A stretch of 37,049 nucleotides of DNA from Aphodosoma sp051870875 (GCA_051870875.1 JBJECG010000035.1:1-37049); one strand, 5' to 3'; shown: positions 1-9,695, counted from the first letter of the stretch. The notes: generated by a model not told the origin, from the letters alone. Numbers and translations: made by a program.

Positions 1-349
1 ATACGGTAACGTGCCTGCCGACATCATTAATCAACCCAAACGGTGTGACAGAACCCGGACGGACACCAAGATAACGCATCAAACGTTCTGGCGAAGCAAA
101 TGAGAGTTTACCCTGATGCAACATTTTCTCAATGGCATGTATGTCCATTTCGGCATTACAGTCGAGCAAGACGAGATAGTGCCGGTTGCCTTTATGGTTG
201 CGAAAAAAGAGGTTTTTGCAATGCCGTGCATCGTGCCCTGCCCAATATTTACGGGCTACCTCAATAGTCGGAGCTTCGGGATGTTCGATATATTCGTATC
301 CGATACCAAGCGAATCCAACAGGCGATAAAGACGGGGATCTCCATTCAT
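1..349 (-). CDS. Prolyl-tRNA editing protein, YbaK/ProX type (3' end cut by window edge)
   Basis: A minus-strand frame is open from ATG at 349 to the window edge (116 codons). The product begins MNGDPRLYRLLDSLGIGYEY, followed by EHPEAPTIEVA, NLFFRNHKGNRHYLVLLD and a stretch through KLSFASPERLMRYLGVRPGS and VTPFGLIND. This is the pattern of the YbaK/ProX family, which hydrolyses mischarged Ala-tRNA(Pro) (family knowledge). These proteins are usually about 160-170 residues, so roughly 50 residues lie outside. The conserved Lys used for tRNA editing fits the K in FFRNHKGNRH. It probably supplies trans-editing for the prolyl-tRNA synthetase at 18801-20282, which has no editing insertion. That link is inference; the family call is strong. 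Confidence 0.85.
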   Translation of the reverse strand, partial: MNGDPRLYRLLDSLGIGYEYIEHPEAPTIEVARKYWAGHDARHCKNLFFRNHKGNRHYLVLLDCNAEMDIHAIEKMLHQGKLSFASPERLMRYLGVRPGSVTPFGLINDVGRHVTV

Positions 350-617
350 AATAGCAATATATATTTTAAGTGTCCAAGTAATTTACAAAAATCAGTTTGT
401 CCGATTTATCCAAGATATACGGATTTTGGGGCTGTAATGAATTTATCATCTTTAAGACGCTTTTGGTCATTCCCCTAAAAATGACAAGACTCGTGGCATA
501 CCGCGCAATATTGATTCTGCTCTCAGCTTTATTTATATCTGCTCTGTTCATCAGTCATTGTTCCGTAAAGGCCCTTCTTAATACAAACGAATTCAATTTT
601 ACAGCCAATTTCCCATA

Positions 618-2720
618 TCACTTATTTGATTCAGTTTTAATTTGATAAGCAATACATATATGAAAATCTGTCAAGTGGTTGCCATCGATTTGATCTCTGC
701 CAGATGAAATATGATCACGGTCGAAATAAACAGACTGCGCCACACGGGCAGACAACGACATACCGAACGGGAATGTATATTTTGCCATAAGATACCATCT
801 GAGAGATACTCCATAAATAGCAGGAGAATAACCTGACAAGGAGACATCCTGTTCGTACAGGTAAAAACGGTTAGCCCATTCAGGAGAATAGTTGAACGAC
901 ACACGAGCGCGCAATGCACACGGACAAGAAGCAGGCCGGCAAATTACATCCTGATAGACATGCACACCTGCGGTAGGTCGTGAATCTTCCGTATCAGGAA
1001 GTTTATGAGCCAAATTGGCTTGTATACCAGATGTCATTAACACATGTTCCGATACATTGTAATTTGCCATAAACTGCATCAACGCCACCCGTTCGGTTGA
1101 CGGCAACGCAAGTTGAACAGCATCCGGACGACACCAACGGGGACGGACACGATAACGCAAACGAGACCTGATACCAAACGATTCACGCGGCAAAAAAGAG
1201 ACCTCGGCAGACAATTCATAGCCTATATCAGAAGCAGATGTCACAGTTGTGGCTTTCAAAGGCAAAAAGACATCGGCCAAAGCCATCAACGATGTAGATG
1301 ATGCCAACGGTACTTTCAAGGCAAACGATCCTCCATGTTCGAACTCTGTAGCCACCATTGGAGCATCGGCCCAAAAAGAGTGATAATACGGAGATATATA
1401 GCGATGGTTGAGCACAACAGTCACAGTTGAAGCAGGCAAAATATACAATGAATTGACAGTCGCCACAGCACCTGTATGCTGCAAAGCCGTCTCGCCTACA
1501 AAACGTACACCGTGACGATGCACCATATAGTGGGCCGAAGCCCCTATCTGCCGGCTGCCATGAAACGACAAGCCAGAATTGTCAGTGCCAACTGCAGGCA
1601 AAGAGAAAAATCCGCCGTAAAAAGTCAACCCGACACTGCAAATGCGTGTACCTACAGATATATCGGCACCTACGGTGTGCATACCAAGAGTTTGTTTGCG
1701 ACTAATTTCCAATGGTGTACGGTGATATCCGGAAGTGATAACGGAATGCCATACACCGCCCGAAGTGTCGGAGTCCAACATAGAATAAGAATAGAGAGCC
1801 GTTATGTCAAGATGGAGTTTTGATGTAAAGTCAAACGATACAACGGTTGCCGCACCAAACATAGAAGGGGTTTCGGAGATACCGGCATAAGCTGACACAC
1901 CACACTGCAAAGAGTTGCCATTCAACAGAATATGAGTACGGCTGCCATACCCCATATTGCCAAACAAGAGACCTTGTCCGAACGATGCTTTGTATGCACC
2001 CACAATCACCCTGTCGGTATATGGCAGATTGTTTGCCTGCACACAGAAACGATACAAATCAAAACCTGTACCGCCGTTTGAAAACCAAGGTTCGCCGTGG
2101 TCGGACTCCATTGATACGGCAGCCCGGAAATTACCGCCGGCGGCATATTTGTATTGTGTCAACATACGCATGCCAATACCCGGATATGCAGGGTCTGGCC
2201 GACGGAAACCCGCCCGTGTCTCGGCAAGAAAATCCGTTCTAACCAATGCACTATGCGACTGACGCCGGAAAGTACCGCTCCATCTTACACTGTCAGATGG
2301 TTCTACAACTGTCAATATATTAGGTAACATGCGCACCATAGGAGTTTCGATACCAGGTACCATTGCAAGCTCGTGAACGGAGTGCACAGGACCGTAAACG
2401 CCGACATAATACAAAAGGTTTTCCACCAGGACATCAGGAATAAAAATCAGTTCATCAAGTTGCGCCTTTGTGGCACTATTCCAATCAATCGGCATATCGT
2501 AAGCATCGGCAAGTCGGTCTGCAAGCAATTCAACATCGATACCGTCAAGTTCGTCGTTTTCTCCGATGTAGTTAAGCACCATTGCAAAAAAACGGTCGAA
2601 ATCCATCCGATTGTCTTTGTCTGTCTGAGCCCGGACTGTCAATACACAAGCACACGGCAAAAGTATCAATACAATCAAACGTACGCCAAACAGCGATATA
2701 TAACAATGCTTATCCATCAA
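618..2720 (-). CDS. Helix-hairpin-helix domain envelope protein with predicted beta-barrel
   Basis: A 700-residue protein. The N-terminus (MMDKHCYISLFGVRLIVLILLPCACVLTVRAQ, described in parts) is a hydrophobic signal peptide ending near residue 32. Residues about 75-135 resemble ComEA-like helix-hairpin-helix repeats: IDWNSATKAQLDELIFIP, then VHELAMVPGIETPMV. The rest alternates short aromatic and polar strands typical of an outer-membrane barrel. Bacteroidales genomes commonly encode such HhH-plus-barrel proteins of unknown function; DNA binding is not implied for an exported protein. The start ATG overlaps the upstream stop (2717-2720, ATGA), indicating translational coupling with the PorV/PorQ-like gene. 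No function is assigned beyond envelope location. Confidence 0.75.
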   Translation of the reverse strand: MMDKHCYISLFGVRLIVLILLPCACVLTVRAQTDKDNRMDFDRFFAMVLNYIGENDELDGIDVELLADRLADAYDMPIDWNSATKAQLDELIFIPDVLVENLLYYVGVYGPVHSVHELAMVPGIETPMVRMLPNILTVVEPSDSVRWSGTFRRQSHSALVRTDFLAETRAGFRRPDPAYPGIGMRMLTQYKYAAGGNFRAAVSMESDHGEPWFSNGGTGFDLYRFCVQANNLPYTDRVIVGAYKASFGQGLLFGNMGYGSRTHILLNGNSLQCGVSAYAGISETPSMFGAATVVSFDFTSKLHLDITALYSYSMLDSDTSGGVWHSVITSGYHRTPLEISRKQTLGMHTVGADISVGTRICSVGLTFYGGFFSLPAVGTDNSGLSFHGSRQIGASAHYMVHRHGVRFVGETALQHTGAVATVNSLYILPASTVTVVLNHRYISPYYHSFWADAPMVATEFEHGGSFALKVPLASSTSLMALADVFLPLKATTVTSASDIGYELSAEVSFLPRESFGIRSRLRYRVRPRWCRPDAVQLALPSTERVALMQFMANYNVSEHVLMTSGIQANLAHKLPDTEDSRPTAGVHVYQDVICRPASCPCALRARVSFNYSPEWANRFYLYEQDVSLSGYSPAIYGVSLRWYLMAKYTFPFGMSLSARVAQSVYFDRDHISSGRDQIDGNHLTDFHICIAYQIKTESNK

Positions 2721-3556
2721 AAACTGTATTGGAGATTTGATATTATAGACATACCTATACGGAAATCGGCCTCAACCGCCAAATCGAAAAGGAAACCGTA
2801 AAACCTGACACCGGCACCAACCATCGGAACCACATAATCAGATCCACGGGCACCAATTTTAGCCACCAGGCAATCCATTATGTCATACTCTGCACCTACA
2901 GCCCAATGCACACCATTGCCCACCACGTACCCCAACTGGAACAACAAATCGAGACGGTCGTAAAACCGACAGTTACCGCCCAAATCAAAAATTACAGGCA
3001 AACAACGAGGTACGTCATACAGGCGAATCTGAGAAAAAGTAGGATTGAAAGCCCTGAAACCCAAGGTAAGATGACGAGAAACATCCACCATCAATCCGAC
3101 TTGCGCCGTAAAAGCATGCCTGTAACGCACAGACTCTGCATCGTAATAGTTGAAATAATCAGCCTCGATGCCAATTGCAAACCGTCCGAACTTGCGAGAA
3201 ACAGCCACAGCAGCCATCATCTCATGATAAGCTGCCAATCCGAAAAAATTGTACGAAACTGCAATATTGAAATATGTGGCAGGAACAACAACCGAGATGT
3301 ATTCATCAGACAATTCGGGCGAAAAATAACGGTTTTCATAACCCAACAGCAGAACAACAGAAGAATCAGCAACAGCAGTAGCCGGATTGCCCCATGGAAT
3401 ATAACCATGAATGTAAGCCACAGAAGCACCGCCTGGCACAACAGTCTGCGGCAACACATCGTGAGACACAGGTGTAATGCCCCAAAATACAACCGGCACC
3501 ACCCCCAAGAATACAACACATAAAAGACGTAATATGTGTGTATTGCTACTCATCAA
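2717..3556 (-). CDS. PorV/PorQ-like outer-membrane beta-barrel protein
   Basis: A 279-residue protein with a signal-peptide-like N-terminus (LLCVVFLGVVPVVFWG). The segment PGGASVAYIHGYIPWGNPAT matches the start seen in PorV/PorQ/FadL-like barrels (gly-gly, then an NPA motif), and the remainder is regular amphipathic strands ending in YSF, a typical barrel C-terminus with a final aromatic residue. In Bacteroidota such proteins serve type IX secretion or act as generic outer-membrane proteins; which applies here cannot be decided. It overlaps the MmcQ-like gene by 11 bp upstream and the HhH-barrel gene by 4 bp downstream, so the three genes probably form one transcript. Confidence 0.6.
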   Translation of the reverse strand: MMSSNTHILRLLCVVFLGVVPVVFWGITPVSHDVLPQTVVPGGASVAYIHGYIPWGNPATAVADSSVVLLLGYENRYFSPELSDEYISVVVPATYFNIAVSYNFFGLAAYHEMMAAVAVSRKFGRFAIGIEADYFNYYDAESVRYRHAFTAQVGLMVDVSRHLTLGFRAFNPTFSQIRLYDVPRCLPVIFDLGGNCRFYDRLDLLFQLGYVVGNGVHWAVGAEYDIMDCLVAKIGARGSDYVVPMVGAGVRFYGFLFDLAVEADFRIGMSIISNLQYSF

Positions 3557-3908
3557 GACAAGCTATAACAGCACGGACACGAGCCGGCAAAGTTGCCAAC
3601 AAGCAGTTGTAGGCATGACGCACCAATCGCAAGAAAAGATCATCATCGACATCAGACTGATAGTAAACCGAGTTCCAATGCCGCTTGTTCATGTGCCAAC
3701 CCGGTACGATACCGTTGTAACGCTCCCGCAGTTCTACAGCCCTTTCAGGCTGACATTTCATATTTGTAAACGAGGAATGATCAGACACATCAATCATCAG
3801 AAACATCTTGCCTTCCAAACAGTAGCAGAGCATATCATCACCAAACGGCATTTTTTCCTCGACAAAAGGCAACGACAGACAATAATCGCGTAACGACTCT
3901 ATATTCAT
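3546..3908 (-). CDS. MmcQ/YjbR family protein
   Basis: A 120-residue protein of the normal length for this family. Recognisable segments are LRDYCLSLPFVEEKMPFGDD near the start, MFLMIDV in the middle and PGWHMNKRHWNSVYYQSDVD followed by a basic helix. MmcQ/YjbR proteins adopt a CyaY-like fold with a double-wing DNA-binding motif; their cellular role is not settled (family knowledge). It is the first gene of a tight minus-strand cluster with the barrel proteins, and lies 30 bp after the glycerate kinase stop. No cofactor or signal peptide is visible, so it should be cytoplasmic. Confidence 0.85.
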   Translation of the reverse strand: MNIESLRDYCLSLPFVEEKMPFGDDMLCYCLEGKMFLMIDVSDHSSFTNMKCQPERAVELRERYNGIVPGWHMNKRHWNSVYYQSDVDDDLFLRLVRHAYNCLLATLPARVRAVIACLDE

Positions 3909-3938
3909 ATACCAAACTTATTTTCCACGTAATTATTT

Positions 3939-5084
3939 TCAGGATGTCCGGATATTGTTATCCAGCCACCTTTTTACAGACCTGTAAATGTAATCCGAAG
4001 CAATTTCAGGTCGCATATATATTTCAGGAGCTATACCAACAGGAGTAGCAGCAAGTGCATCTATCAGATTCATTTTCCTCACCATATTACGATTATCGAC
4101 TTTTCCCGCTACAGCCAACACCGGCACACCAACCGACCTGGCACAAGCCACTACCCCCATAACCACTTTACCCATCAATGACTGGCAATCGAGACTACCC
4201 TCTCCGGTTATTACCAGATCAGCATCCTCAATCCGCTCATTGAAATGCACCAAATCAAGCACTTCACCGATTCCATGCACCATAGCGGCACCTGTTAAAG
4301 CGGCCAATGCTCCGCCCATACCGCCGGCAGCACCGGCACCCTCTATATGTTCGACATCTATATTTACAGTATTTCTTATGACCTGTGCCACTTTTTTCAG
4401 TCCAATATCGAGCATAATGACATCATCAACGGAAGCACCTTTCTGCGGAGCGTAAACATACGCAGCACCGTCACATCCACTAAACGGATTCTTAACATCA
4501 CACACCACCCTAATATCCACACCACTTAATTTTTCACGTATTACACTTAAATCGAAATGATCCACATCTACAAGCATGGCACCTGTAACAGGCTCTTTTA
4601 TCAAACGGCCGCAAGAATCAAAACATAACAGTCCTACAGCCTGCATAGCTCCAATCCCAGCATCATTAGTGGCACTGCCACCGAGCCCAACCAACAACCG
4701 TCTATATCCCATATCCAAAGCAGTACGCATCATCATACCAACGCCATAAGTAGTAGTATTCAGCGGATTACATTCATCGCTGGCAAGCAAAGCCAAACCA
4801 GCAGATTCTGCCATCTCAATAATGGCACAACCCTCAACGATACCAATTTTAGCCGAAACAGGACGCATAAGGGCATCTACAGTTTCGACATGGCGAATAT
4901 TTCCGTCCAACTGGCTTACAAGAACAGACACCAACCCGTCACCACCATCACTCAACGGTATTTTGTCGACAGAACAAAGTGGCAACACATCTGATATTGC
5001 TCTCGCCACCGCTTCCGTTGCTTCGATTGCCGACAATGATCCTTTGAACGAATCCATAGCAACAACCACCTTATTCACAATCAT
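3939..5084 (-). CDS. Glycerate kinase (GlxK/GarK family)
   Basis: A 381-residue protein of standard family length. Family hallmarks are VVAMDSFKGSLSAIEA at the N-terminus, IPLSDGGDG, the glycine-rich LVGLGGSATNDAGIG, the phrase GAGAAGGMGGALAAL, and ADLVITGEGSLDCQS near residue 290. The enzyme phosphorylates D-glycerate with ATP, to 2- or 3-phosphoglycerate depending on subclass, feeding lower glycolysis. The start ATG at 5084 is the first in the frame and gives the expected N-terminus. A promoter-like sequence lies about 40-75 bp upstream (5123-5159). The gene stands alone; the gene after it begins a different cluster. Confidence 0.93.
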   Translation of the reverse strand: MIVNKVVVAMDSFKGSLSAIEATEAVARAISDVLPLCSVDKIPLSDGGDGLVSVLVSQLDGNIRHVETVDALMRPVSAKIGIVEGCAIIEMAESAGLALLASDECNPLNTTTYGVGMMMRTALDMGYRRLLVGLGGSATNDAGIGAMQAVGLLCFDSCGRLIKEPVTGAMLVDVDHFDLSVIREKLSGVDIRVVCDVKNPFSGCDGAAYVYAPQKGASVDDVIMLDIGLKKVAQVIRNTVNIDVEHIEGAGAAGGMGGALAALTGAAMVHGIGEVLDLVHFNERIEDADLVITGEGSLDCQSLMGKVVMGVVACARSVGVPVLAVAGKVDNRNMVRKMNLIDALAATPVGIAPEIYMRPEIASDYIYRSVKRWLDNNIRTS

Positions 5085-5122
5085 CTTTTATCGTTATATC
5101 CTTATTGTTTTTCCTATGCATC

Positions 5123-5159
5123 GGTACAAAGATGGCTAAAAATGCCGTAATAACCGCAA
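5123..5159 (-). promoter_or_regulatory. Promoter-like element upstream of glycerate kinase
   Basis: On the minus strand a GCGGTTATT box is followed by GCATTTTT and a CATCTTTG -7-like element, one mismatch at its first base from TAnnTTTG. It matches 29 of 37 positions with the element upstream of the MlaE-type gene (30746-30782). The position, just ahead of the start codon, fits a promoter. Confidence 0.5.
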
Positions 5160-5631
5160 CAAACTATTGTTACCTTATACATAAAGTCACCCAACATCAT
5201 GACTGACTATGATGGACTCCAAAACAATATCAACAATCAATCTACACAGACAGGGAAGACAGCCGCCATATCAAACCAAAACAATATCAATAATCAACAA
5301 TCAATACCCAATCAAATTGCCAATCCAACGGTCACTCTGCAGCAATATATCAGAGAGACAGGATAAAAAACATTGTTAGATAAAAGAACAGACCAAGGAA
5401 AATGTCTTGTCAAAATAAAACCATTCACAACCGTTGCAGAAAATCGCCAGACAATGTCCTGAATTATGAAACTACATGCTACCATAACCGTCAGGTCAAT
5501 CAGGCTATACAGACAACAATACAATATAACATTAGTGCACTCCAATGAATGTTTTATATTGGTCCATATAACAACAAATCAGTACCTGCCAAAATGAAAG
5601 ATACTGATTCACAAGCAATATAATATATCAT
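5160..5631. other. Gene-free stretch between bactofilin and glycerate kinase promoter
   Basis: No convincing gene is seen. A 77-codon minus-strand frame at 5312-5545 is Cys-rich and hydrophobic with no family resemblance and is probably chance. A short direct repeat is visible: CCAAAACAATATCAA occurs near 5218 and again near 5275, each followed by an AATCAACAATCAAT-like tail. Otherwise it is AT-rich non-coding sequence. Confidence 0.5.
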
Positions 5632-6006
5632 TTATTTTCCAACATGGTCAGCCTGTTTGGAGGATGGGACTCCCATTTCACAAGTTCCGGAAAAGATGGC
5701 CTGCGGTTCAATGCAAAGGACTTTGGTTTTTATACGTCCGGTAATTCTGGCCGTAGCTTTCAGCGTCAATTGTTCCGATACTACCATCTCTCCCTCTACC
5801 ACACCAAGTATTTCCGCATTGCCACAATTGACAGTACCATGCAACAAACCTTGCTGACCTATCACCACTTTGCCTTTACAAACAAGATCTCCCTCAACAG
5901 AACCATCGATGCGGATATCTTTATCGGTTTCTACCGTACCTACAATTTTTGTTCCTTGAGCTATGATATTGTGTACTATACCTGTATTTACCACATCTTT
6001 TCCCAT
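5632..6006 (-). CDS. Bactofilin (polymer-forming cytoskeletal protein)
   Basis: A short protein of about 124 residues, starting MGKDVVNTG. An ATG six codons upstream (6024) exists but adds a poorly conserved MIKIYI; the internal start is preferred. The body is a regular beta-helix repeat: GTKIVGTVETDKDIRIDGSV, EGDLVCKGKVVIGQQGLLHG, AEILGVVEGEMV, ARITGRIKTKVLCIEPQAIF. This is the DUF583/bactofilin pattern. Bactofilins self-assemble into nucleotide-free filaments that scaffold cell-shape or envelope enzymes (family knowledge). The gene appears single. The partner protein cannot be told from context. Confidence 0.9.
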   Translation of the reverse strand: MGKDVVNTGIVHNIIAQGTKIVGTVETDKDIRIDGSVEGDLVCKGKVVIGQQGLLHGTVNCGNAEILGVVEGEMVVSEQLTLKATARITGRIKTKVLCIEPQAIFSGTCEMGVPSSKQADHVGK

Positions 6007-6138
6007 AATATATATTTTTATCAATCCATCACCCTAATGGTCTACAAAGTAACAAAATAATTTTTATATACGCAATAGCAATGCTAAAATGGAAATTGAT
6101 ACAAAGCCGGGCAACAGGATGTTCATCCGTCAAGAGAA

Positions 6139-6178
6139 CAAACTAAAACCGGGTCAAAGCCATAGACTCCAACCCGGT
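6139..6178 (-). terminator. Terminator of the sdhCAB operon
   Basis: ACCGGGT (6148-6154) and ACCCGGT (6172-6178) form a 7-bp stem around a 17-nt loop. On the minus strand the stem is followed by TTTTAGTTT, and it lies about 50 bp after the sdhB stop. The plus side also has CTTTTATT, so it could act in both directions. Confidence 0.65.
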
Positions 6179-6225
6179 CTTTTATTGCATATATAGAATA
6201 TGACAATTTGTCAATACAACGACTA

Positions 6226-6981
6226 TCAATCGCCAAGTTTTGCACAGATAAACTCACGGTTGAGGCGTGCGATGTGTGCAAGCGACACGTTTTTAGGACA
6301 TTCGGCAGCACAGGCTCCTGTATTTGTACAGTTTCCGAAGCCAAGTTCATCCATCTTGCCGAGCATGGCTTTAGCGCGAGCAGCAGCCTCTACCTTACCT
6401 TGCGGAAGAAGAGCAAGCTGACTTACCTTAGCGGCAACGAAAAGCATGGCAGAACCGTTTTTACAAGCAGCTGCACAAGCACCACAACCAATACAAGATG
6501 CCGCATCCATAGCCTCATCGGCAGCGATCTTGGAGATAGGAATAGCATTGGCATCCGGCACACCACCAGTATTTACAGATACGTAACCACCAGCCTGCAT
6601 GATTTTGTCATAAGCACGACGGTCAACCACCAAATCTTTGATTACAGGAAATGCGTGCGAACGCCAAGGTTCAACGGTGATTGTTTCGCCATCGTGGAAT
6701 TTACGCATGTGGAGCTGACATGTAGTCACGCTACTGTCGGGTCCATGAGGGTGACCATTGATGTAGAGAGAACACATACCGCAAATGCCTTCACGGCAGT
6801 CATGGTCAAACGCAACAGGTTCTTTGCGCTGGCTGATAAGTTGTTCGTTGAGAACGTCAAGCATCTCAAGGAACGAACTATCGGTTGAAATATTTTTCAA
6901 ATCGTAAGTTTCGAATGCGCCTTTGGCTTTAGGACCAGCTTGACGCCAAACTTTTACTTTTATATTTATTGTCTTTTCCAT
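6226..6981 (-). CDS. sdhB: Succinate dehydrogenase/fumarate reductase iron-sulfur subunit
   Basis: A 251-residue protein. It carries the [2Fe-2S] ligands CREGICGMCSLYINGH with a later C in VTTCQLH, and the ferredoxin-like clusters CIGCGACAAACKNG and CTNTGACAAECPKNV. It passes electrons from the flavoprotein to the membrane quinone site of complex II. In Bacteroidales this B-type enzyme usually runs as a fumarate reductase with menaquinol during anaerobic growth (established for the group; direction here inferred). It lies 6 bp after sdhA in the operon sdhC-sdhA-sdhB, and a hairpin terminator follows. Confidence 0.96.
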   Translation of the reverse strand: MEKTINIKVKVWRQAGPKAKGAFETYDLKNISTDSSFLEMLDVLNEQLISQRKEPVAFDHDCREGICGMCSLYINGHPHGPDSSVTTCQLHMRKFHDGETITVEPWRSHAFPVIKDLVVDRRAYDKIMQAGGYVSVNTGGVPDANAIPISKIAADEAMDAASCIGCGACAAACKNGSAMLFVAAKVSQLALLPQGKVEAAARAKAMLGKMDELGFGNCTNTGACAAECPKNVSLAHIARLNREFICAKLGD

Positions 6982-6987
6982 AGTGTT

Positions 6988-8958
6988 TTATGCTTTATAG
7001 TTACGAGTCTGACGAACAACAAATTCATAATCAAGCGGCTCTTTCAACATACGAGGTTCTTTACCTTCCCCTTCATACTGCCAGCAAGCAACGTATGAGA
7101 ACTTGTCGTCCTGACGAAGAGCTTCGCCTTCCGGAGTCTGATATTCTTCGCGGAAGTGGCCGCCACATGATTCCTCACGAATGAGAGCATCGCGAGCCAT
7201 CAGTTCTCCGATTTCGATGAAATCGGCAAGACGGAGAGCTTTTTCCAATTCAACGTTGAAGTCATTTTTAGAACCTGGGATGAATACTTCAGACCAGAAA
7301 GTCTTGCGAATTTCCTGGATGCGCTTGATAGCTTCTTTAACACCGGCTTCGGTACGCCCCATACCAACGAAGTCCCACATAACGTGACCAAGTTCACGGT
7401 GGATGCTGTCAACAGAGCGTTTGCCCTGAATTTTCATCAAGCGGTCGATCTTGTCGTTGACAGCTTTTTCAGCCTCTGCAAATTCAGGACGGTCTGTACT
7501 GAAACGAGGTACCTGGATTTGATCAGCCAGATAGTTCTGGATAGTGTAAGGGAGAACGAAATAACCATCAGCCAATCCCTGCATGAGAGCAGAAGCGCCA
7601 AGACGATTGGCACCATGATCAGAGAAGTTAGCCTCACCGATAGCGAAGAGACCCTGAATAGAGGTCTGGAGTTCGTAGTCAACCCAGATACCACCCATAG
7701 TGTAGTGGATAGCAGGGAAAATCATCATCGGAGTTTCATACGGATTTTCGTCAACGATTTTCTCATACATCTGGAACAAGTTGCCGTAACGAGCTTCTAC
7801 GGCTTTGCGGCCAAGGCGTTCGATAGCGTATTTGAAATCAAGATATACGGCAAGACCGGTAGGGTTGACACCGAAGCCGGCATCGCACCGCTCTTTGGCT
7901 GCACGAGAAGCCACATCGCGAGGTACGAGATTGCCGAACGCAGGGTAACGACGCTCCAAGTAGAAGTCGCGGTCCTCGTCAGGAATTTCGGTCGGTTTTT
8001 TCTTTCCGGCACGGATAGCTTCGGCATCCTCTTTCTTCTTAGGCACCCAGATACGGCCATCATTACGTAGAGATTCTGACATAAGGGTCAGTTTAGACTG
8101 GAAGTCGCCGTGAACGGGGATACAGGTAGGGTGAATCTGTGCAAAGCAGGGGTTGGCAAACCAAGCACCTTTCTTGTAGCATTGGAAAGCTGCAGATCCG
8201 TTTGATGCCATAGCGTTGGTAGAAAGGAAGAATGTATTACCATAGCCACCGGTACCAATAACAACGGCGTGAGCAGCAAAACGTTCGATAGCACCGGTAA
8301 CGAGATTGCGGGCAATGATACCGCGGGCACGACCATCAATAATAACGAGATCCAGCATTTCGTAACGGGTGTAGAGCTTTACCGTGCCTTTGTTGACCTG
8401 ACGGCTGAGGGCAGAATAAGCGCCAAGAAGGAGCTGCTGGCCAGTCTGACCTTTAGCGTAGAAAGTACGGCTTACCTGAGCTCCACCGAAAGAACGGTTG
8501 TCGAGCAGGCCTCCGTATTCGCGAGCAAAAGGAACACCTTGGGCAACACATTGATCGATAATGGAGTTTGACACTTCGGCAAGACGATATACGTTGGCTT
8601 CGCGAGCACGGTAGTCACCGCCTTTGATAGTATCATAGAAAAGACGGTACACGGAGTCTCCGTCGTTTTGATAGTTTTTTGCAGCGTTGATACCGCCCTG
8701 AGCAGCGATAGAGTGAGCGCGACGAGGCGAGTCCTGAATACAGAAATTAAGTACGTTGAAACCCATTTCTCCGAGAGAAGCGGCAGCGGAAGCACCGGCA
8801 AGCCCTGTACCGACAACGATAACATCGAGACGACGTTTGTTGGCCGGGTTCACCAATTTCTGATGAGCTTTGTAATTGGTCCATTTTTCAGCCAAAGGAC
8901 CTTCGGGAATCTTAGCGGTGATAACGTCACCATTAAGCAATTCTTCAATTTTAGCCAT
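6988..8958 (-). CDS. sdhA: Succinate dehydrogenase/fumarate reductase flavoprotein subunit
   Basis: A 656-residue protein, typical of the long B-type Bacteroidota subunit. The Rossmann FAD motif is VIVVGTGLAGASAAASLGE; HSIAAQGGINAAKNY contains the His that covalently holds FAD; substrate-site regions include HPTCIPVHGD, and GEANFSDHGANRLGASALMQ near residue 440. It oxidises succinate or reduces fumarate at the inner face of the cytoplasmic membrane. The gene sits between sdhC (38 bp upstream) and sdhB (6 bp downstream). The start MAKIEELLNG is the first ATG in frame and matches the usual N-terminus. Confidence 0.97.
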   Translation of the reverse strand: MAKIEELLNGDVITAKIPEGPLAEKWTNYKAHQKLVNPANKRRLDVIVVGTGLAGASAAASLGEMGFNVLNFCIQDSPRRAHSIAAQGGINAAKNYQNDGDSVYRLFYDTIKGGDYRAREANVYRLAEVSNSIIDQCVAQGVPFAREYGGLLDNRSFGGAQVSRTFYAKGQTGQQLLLGAYSALSRQVNKGTVKLYTRYEMLDLVIIDGRARGIIARNLVTGAIERFAAHAVVIGTGGYGNTFFLSTNAMASNGSAAFQCYKKGAWFANPCFAQIHPTCIPVHGDFQSKLTLMSESLRNDGRIWVPKKKEDAEAIRAGKKKPTEIPDEDRDFYLERRYPAFGNLVPRDVASRAAKERCDAGFGVNPTGLAVYLDFKYAIERLGRKAVEARYGNLFQMYEKIVDENPYETPMMIFPAIHYTMGGIWVDYELQTSIQGLFAIGEANFSDHGANRLGASALMQGLADGYFVLPYTIQNYLADQIQVPRFSTDRPEFAEAEKAVNDKIDRLMKIQGKRSVDSIHRELGHVMWDFVGMGRTEAGVKEAIKRIQEIRKTFWSEVFIPGSKNDFNVELEKALRLADFIEIGELMARDALIREESCGGHFREEYQTPEGEALRQDDKFSYVACWQYEGEGKEPRMLKEPLDYEFVVRQTRNYKA

Positions 8959-8996
8959 ATTGTGTAGTTGTTTTTTAATTATTAATTAATTATGAA

Positions 8997-9695
8997 TCAG
9001 GCAGGGCAACCAGAACCCAAACCGACACCAAGATAATAAACAACCACAGCGGCAAACATAAGGACTATGATTGTAGAGAGAATGTTAGCGATACATTTTA
9101 CACGTGGCATCCAAGTGTTATTGTTCCAACCGAGAGTGTGGAGAGCCGACCAGATACCGTGCGTAAGATGGAACCACAAAGCTGCAAGCCATACAAGATA
9201 AAGAACTGAATAAACGGGACAAGCGAAGAGCTGCGCAACCCAATAAGCGCCATCGGCGACCTTAGAAGTGTCGACATCGGCACCAGCCATGTGCTGCAAT
9301 TCAACAAACTGCATCTTAGCCCAGAAATTGTAAAGGTGAAGACCGATAAAACCGATGATGATGATACCGAGCACAAGCATGTTCTTTGAAGCCCACTCCA
9401 CGTCCTTCTGACGTGCAGTCACTTCGTAACGTTCACGACCACGTGCGCGGTAGTTTTGCACAGACAGGATGAAAGCATAAATGATATGCACGATCACCAG
9501 GAATGCAAGCCCCATAGTTCCAACCAATGCGTACCAATTAGCACCCAAAAATTCACAGATGGCATTGTAAGCCTCGGGAGAGAAGATTACAACCACGTTC
9601 ATTGTTGCATGGAAGAGCAGGAAGATGGCCAAACAAGCGCCCGTCACACTCATCACAACCTTTCTTCCAATGGAAGAGTTAGATAACCAAGACAT
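8997..9695 (-). CDS. sdhC: Succinate dehydrogenase/fumarate reductase cytochrome b subunit
   Basis: A 232-residue membrane protein with five hydrophobic spans. The first (VVMSVTGACLAIFLLFHATM) contains a candidate haem His; others are in VIVHIIYAF, IGLHLYNFW and WFHLTHGIWSALHTLGWN. A single-subunit, five-helix dihaem anchor of this kind is typical of B-type SQR/QFR enzymes. It binds menaquinone and anchors the catalytic subunits. It is first in the operon, with a consensus promoter about 155 bp upstream, leaving a longish leader. Confidence 0.95.
   Translation of the reverse strand: MSWLSNSSIGRKVVMSVTGACLAIFLLFHATMNVVVIFSPEAYNAICEFLGANWYALVGTMGLAFLVIVHIIYAFILSVQNYRARGRERYEVTARQKDVEWASKNMLVLGIIIIGFIGLHLYNFWAKMQFVELQHMAGADVDTSKVADGAYWVAQLFACPVYSVLYLVWLAALWFHLTHGIWSALHTLGWNNNTWMPRVKCIANILSTIIVLMFAAVVVYYLGVGLGSGCPA

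Noticed and set aside
5312..5545. 77-codon minus-strand frame between bactofilin and glycerate kinase
   Set aside because: No recognisable family, unusual composition, no promoter or ribosome-site support.
7384..8070. Long plus-strand frames opposite sdhA and sdhB (also 6208-6888)
   Set aside because: They are antisense shadows of highly conserved genes; the residues show no family pattern.
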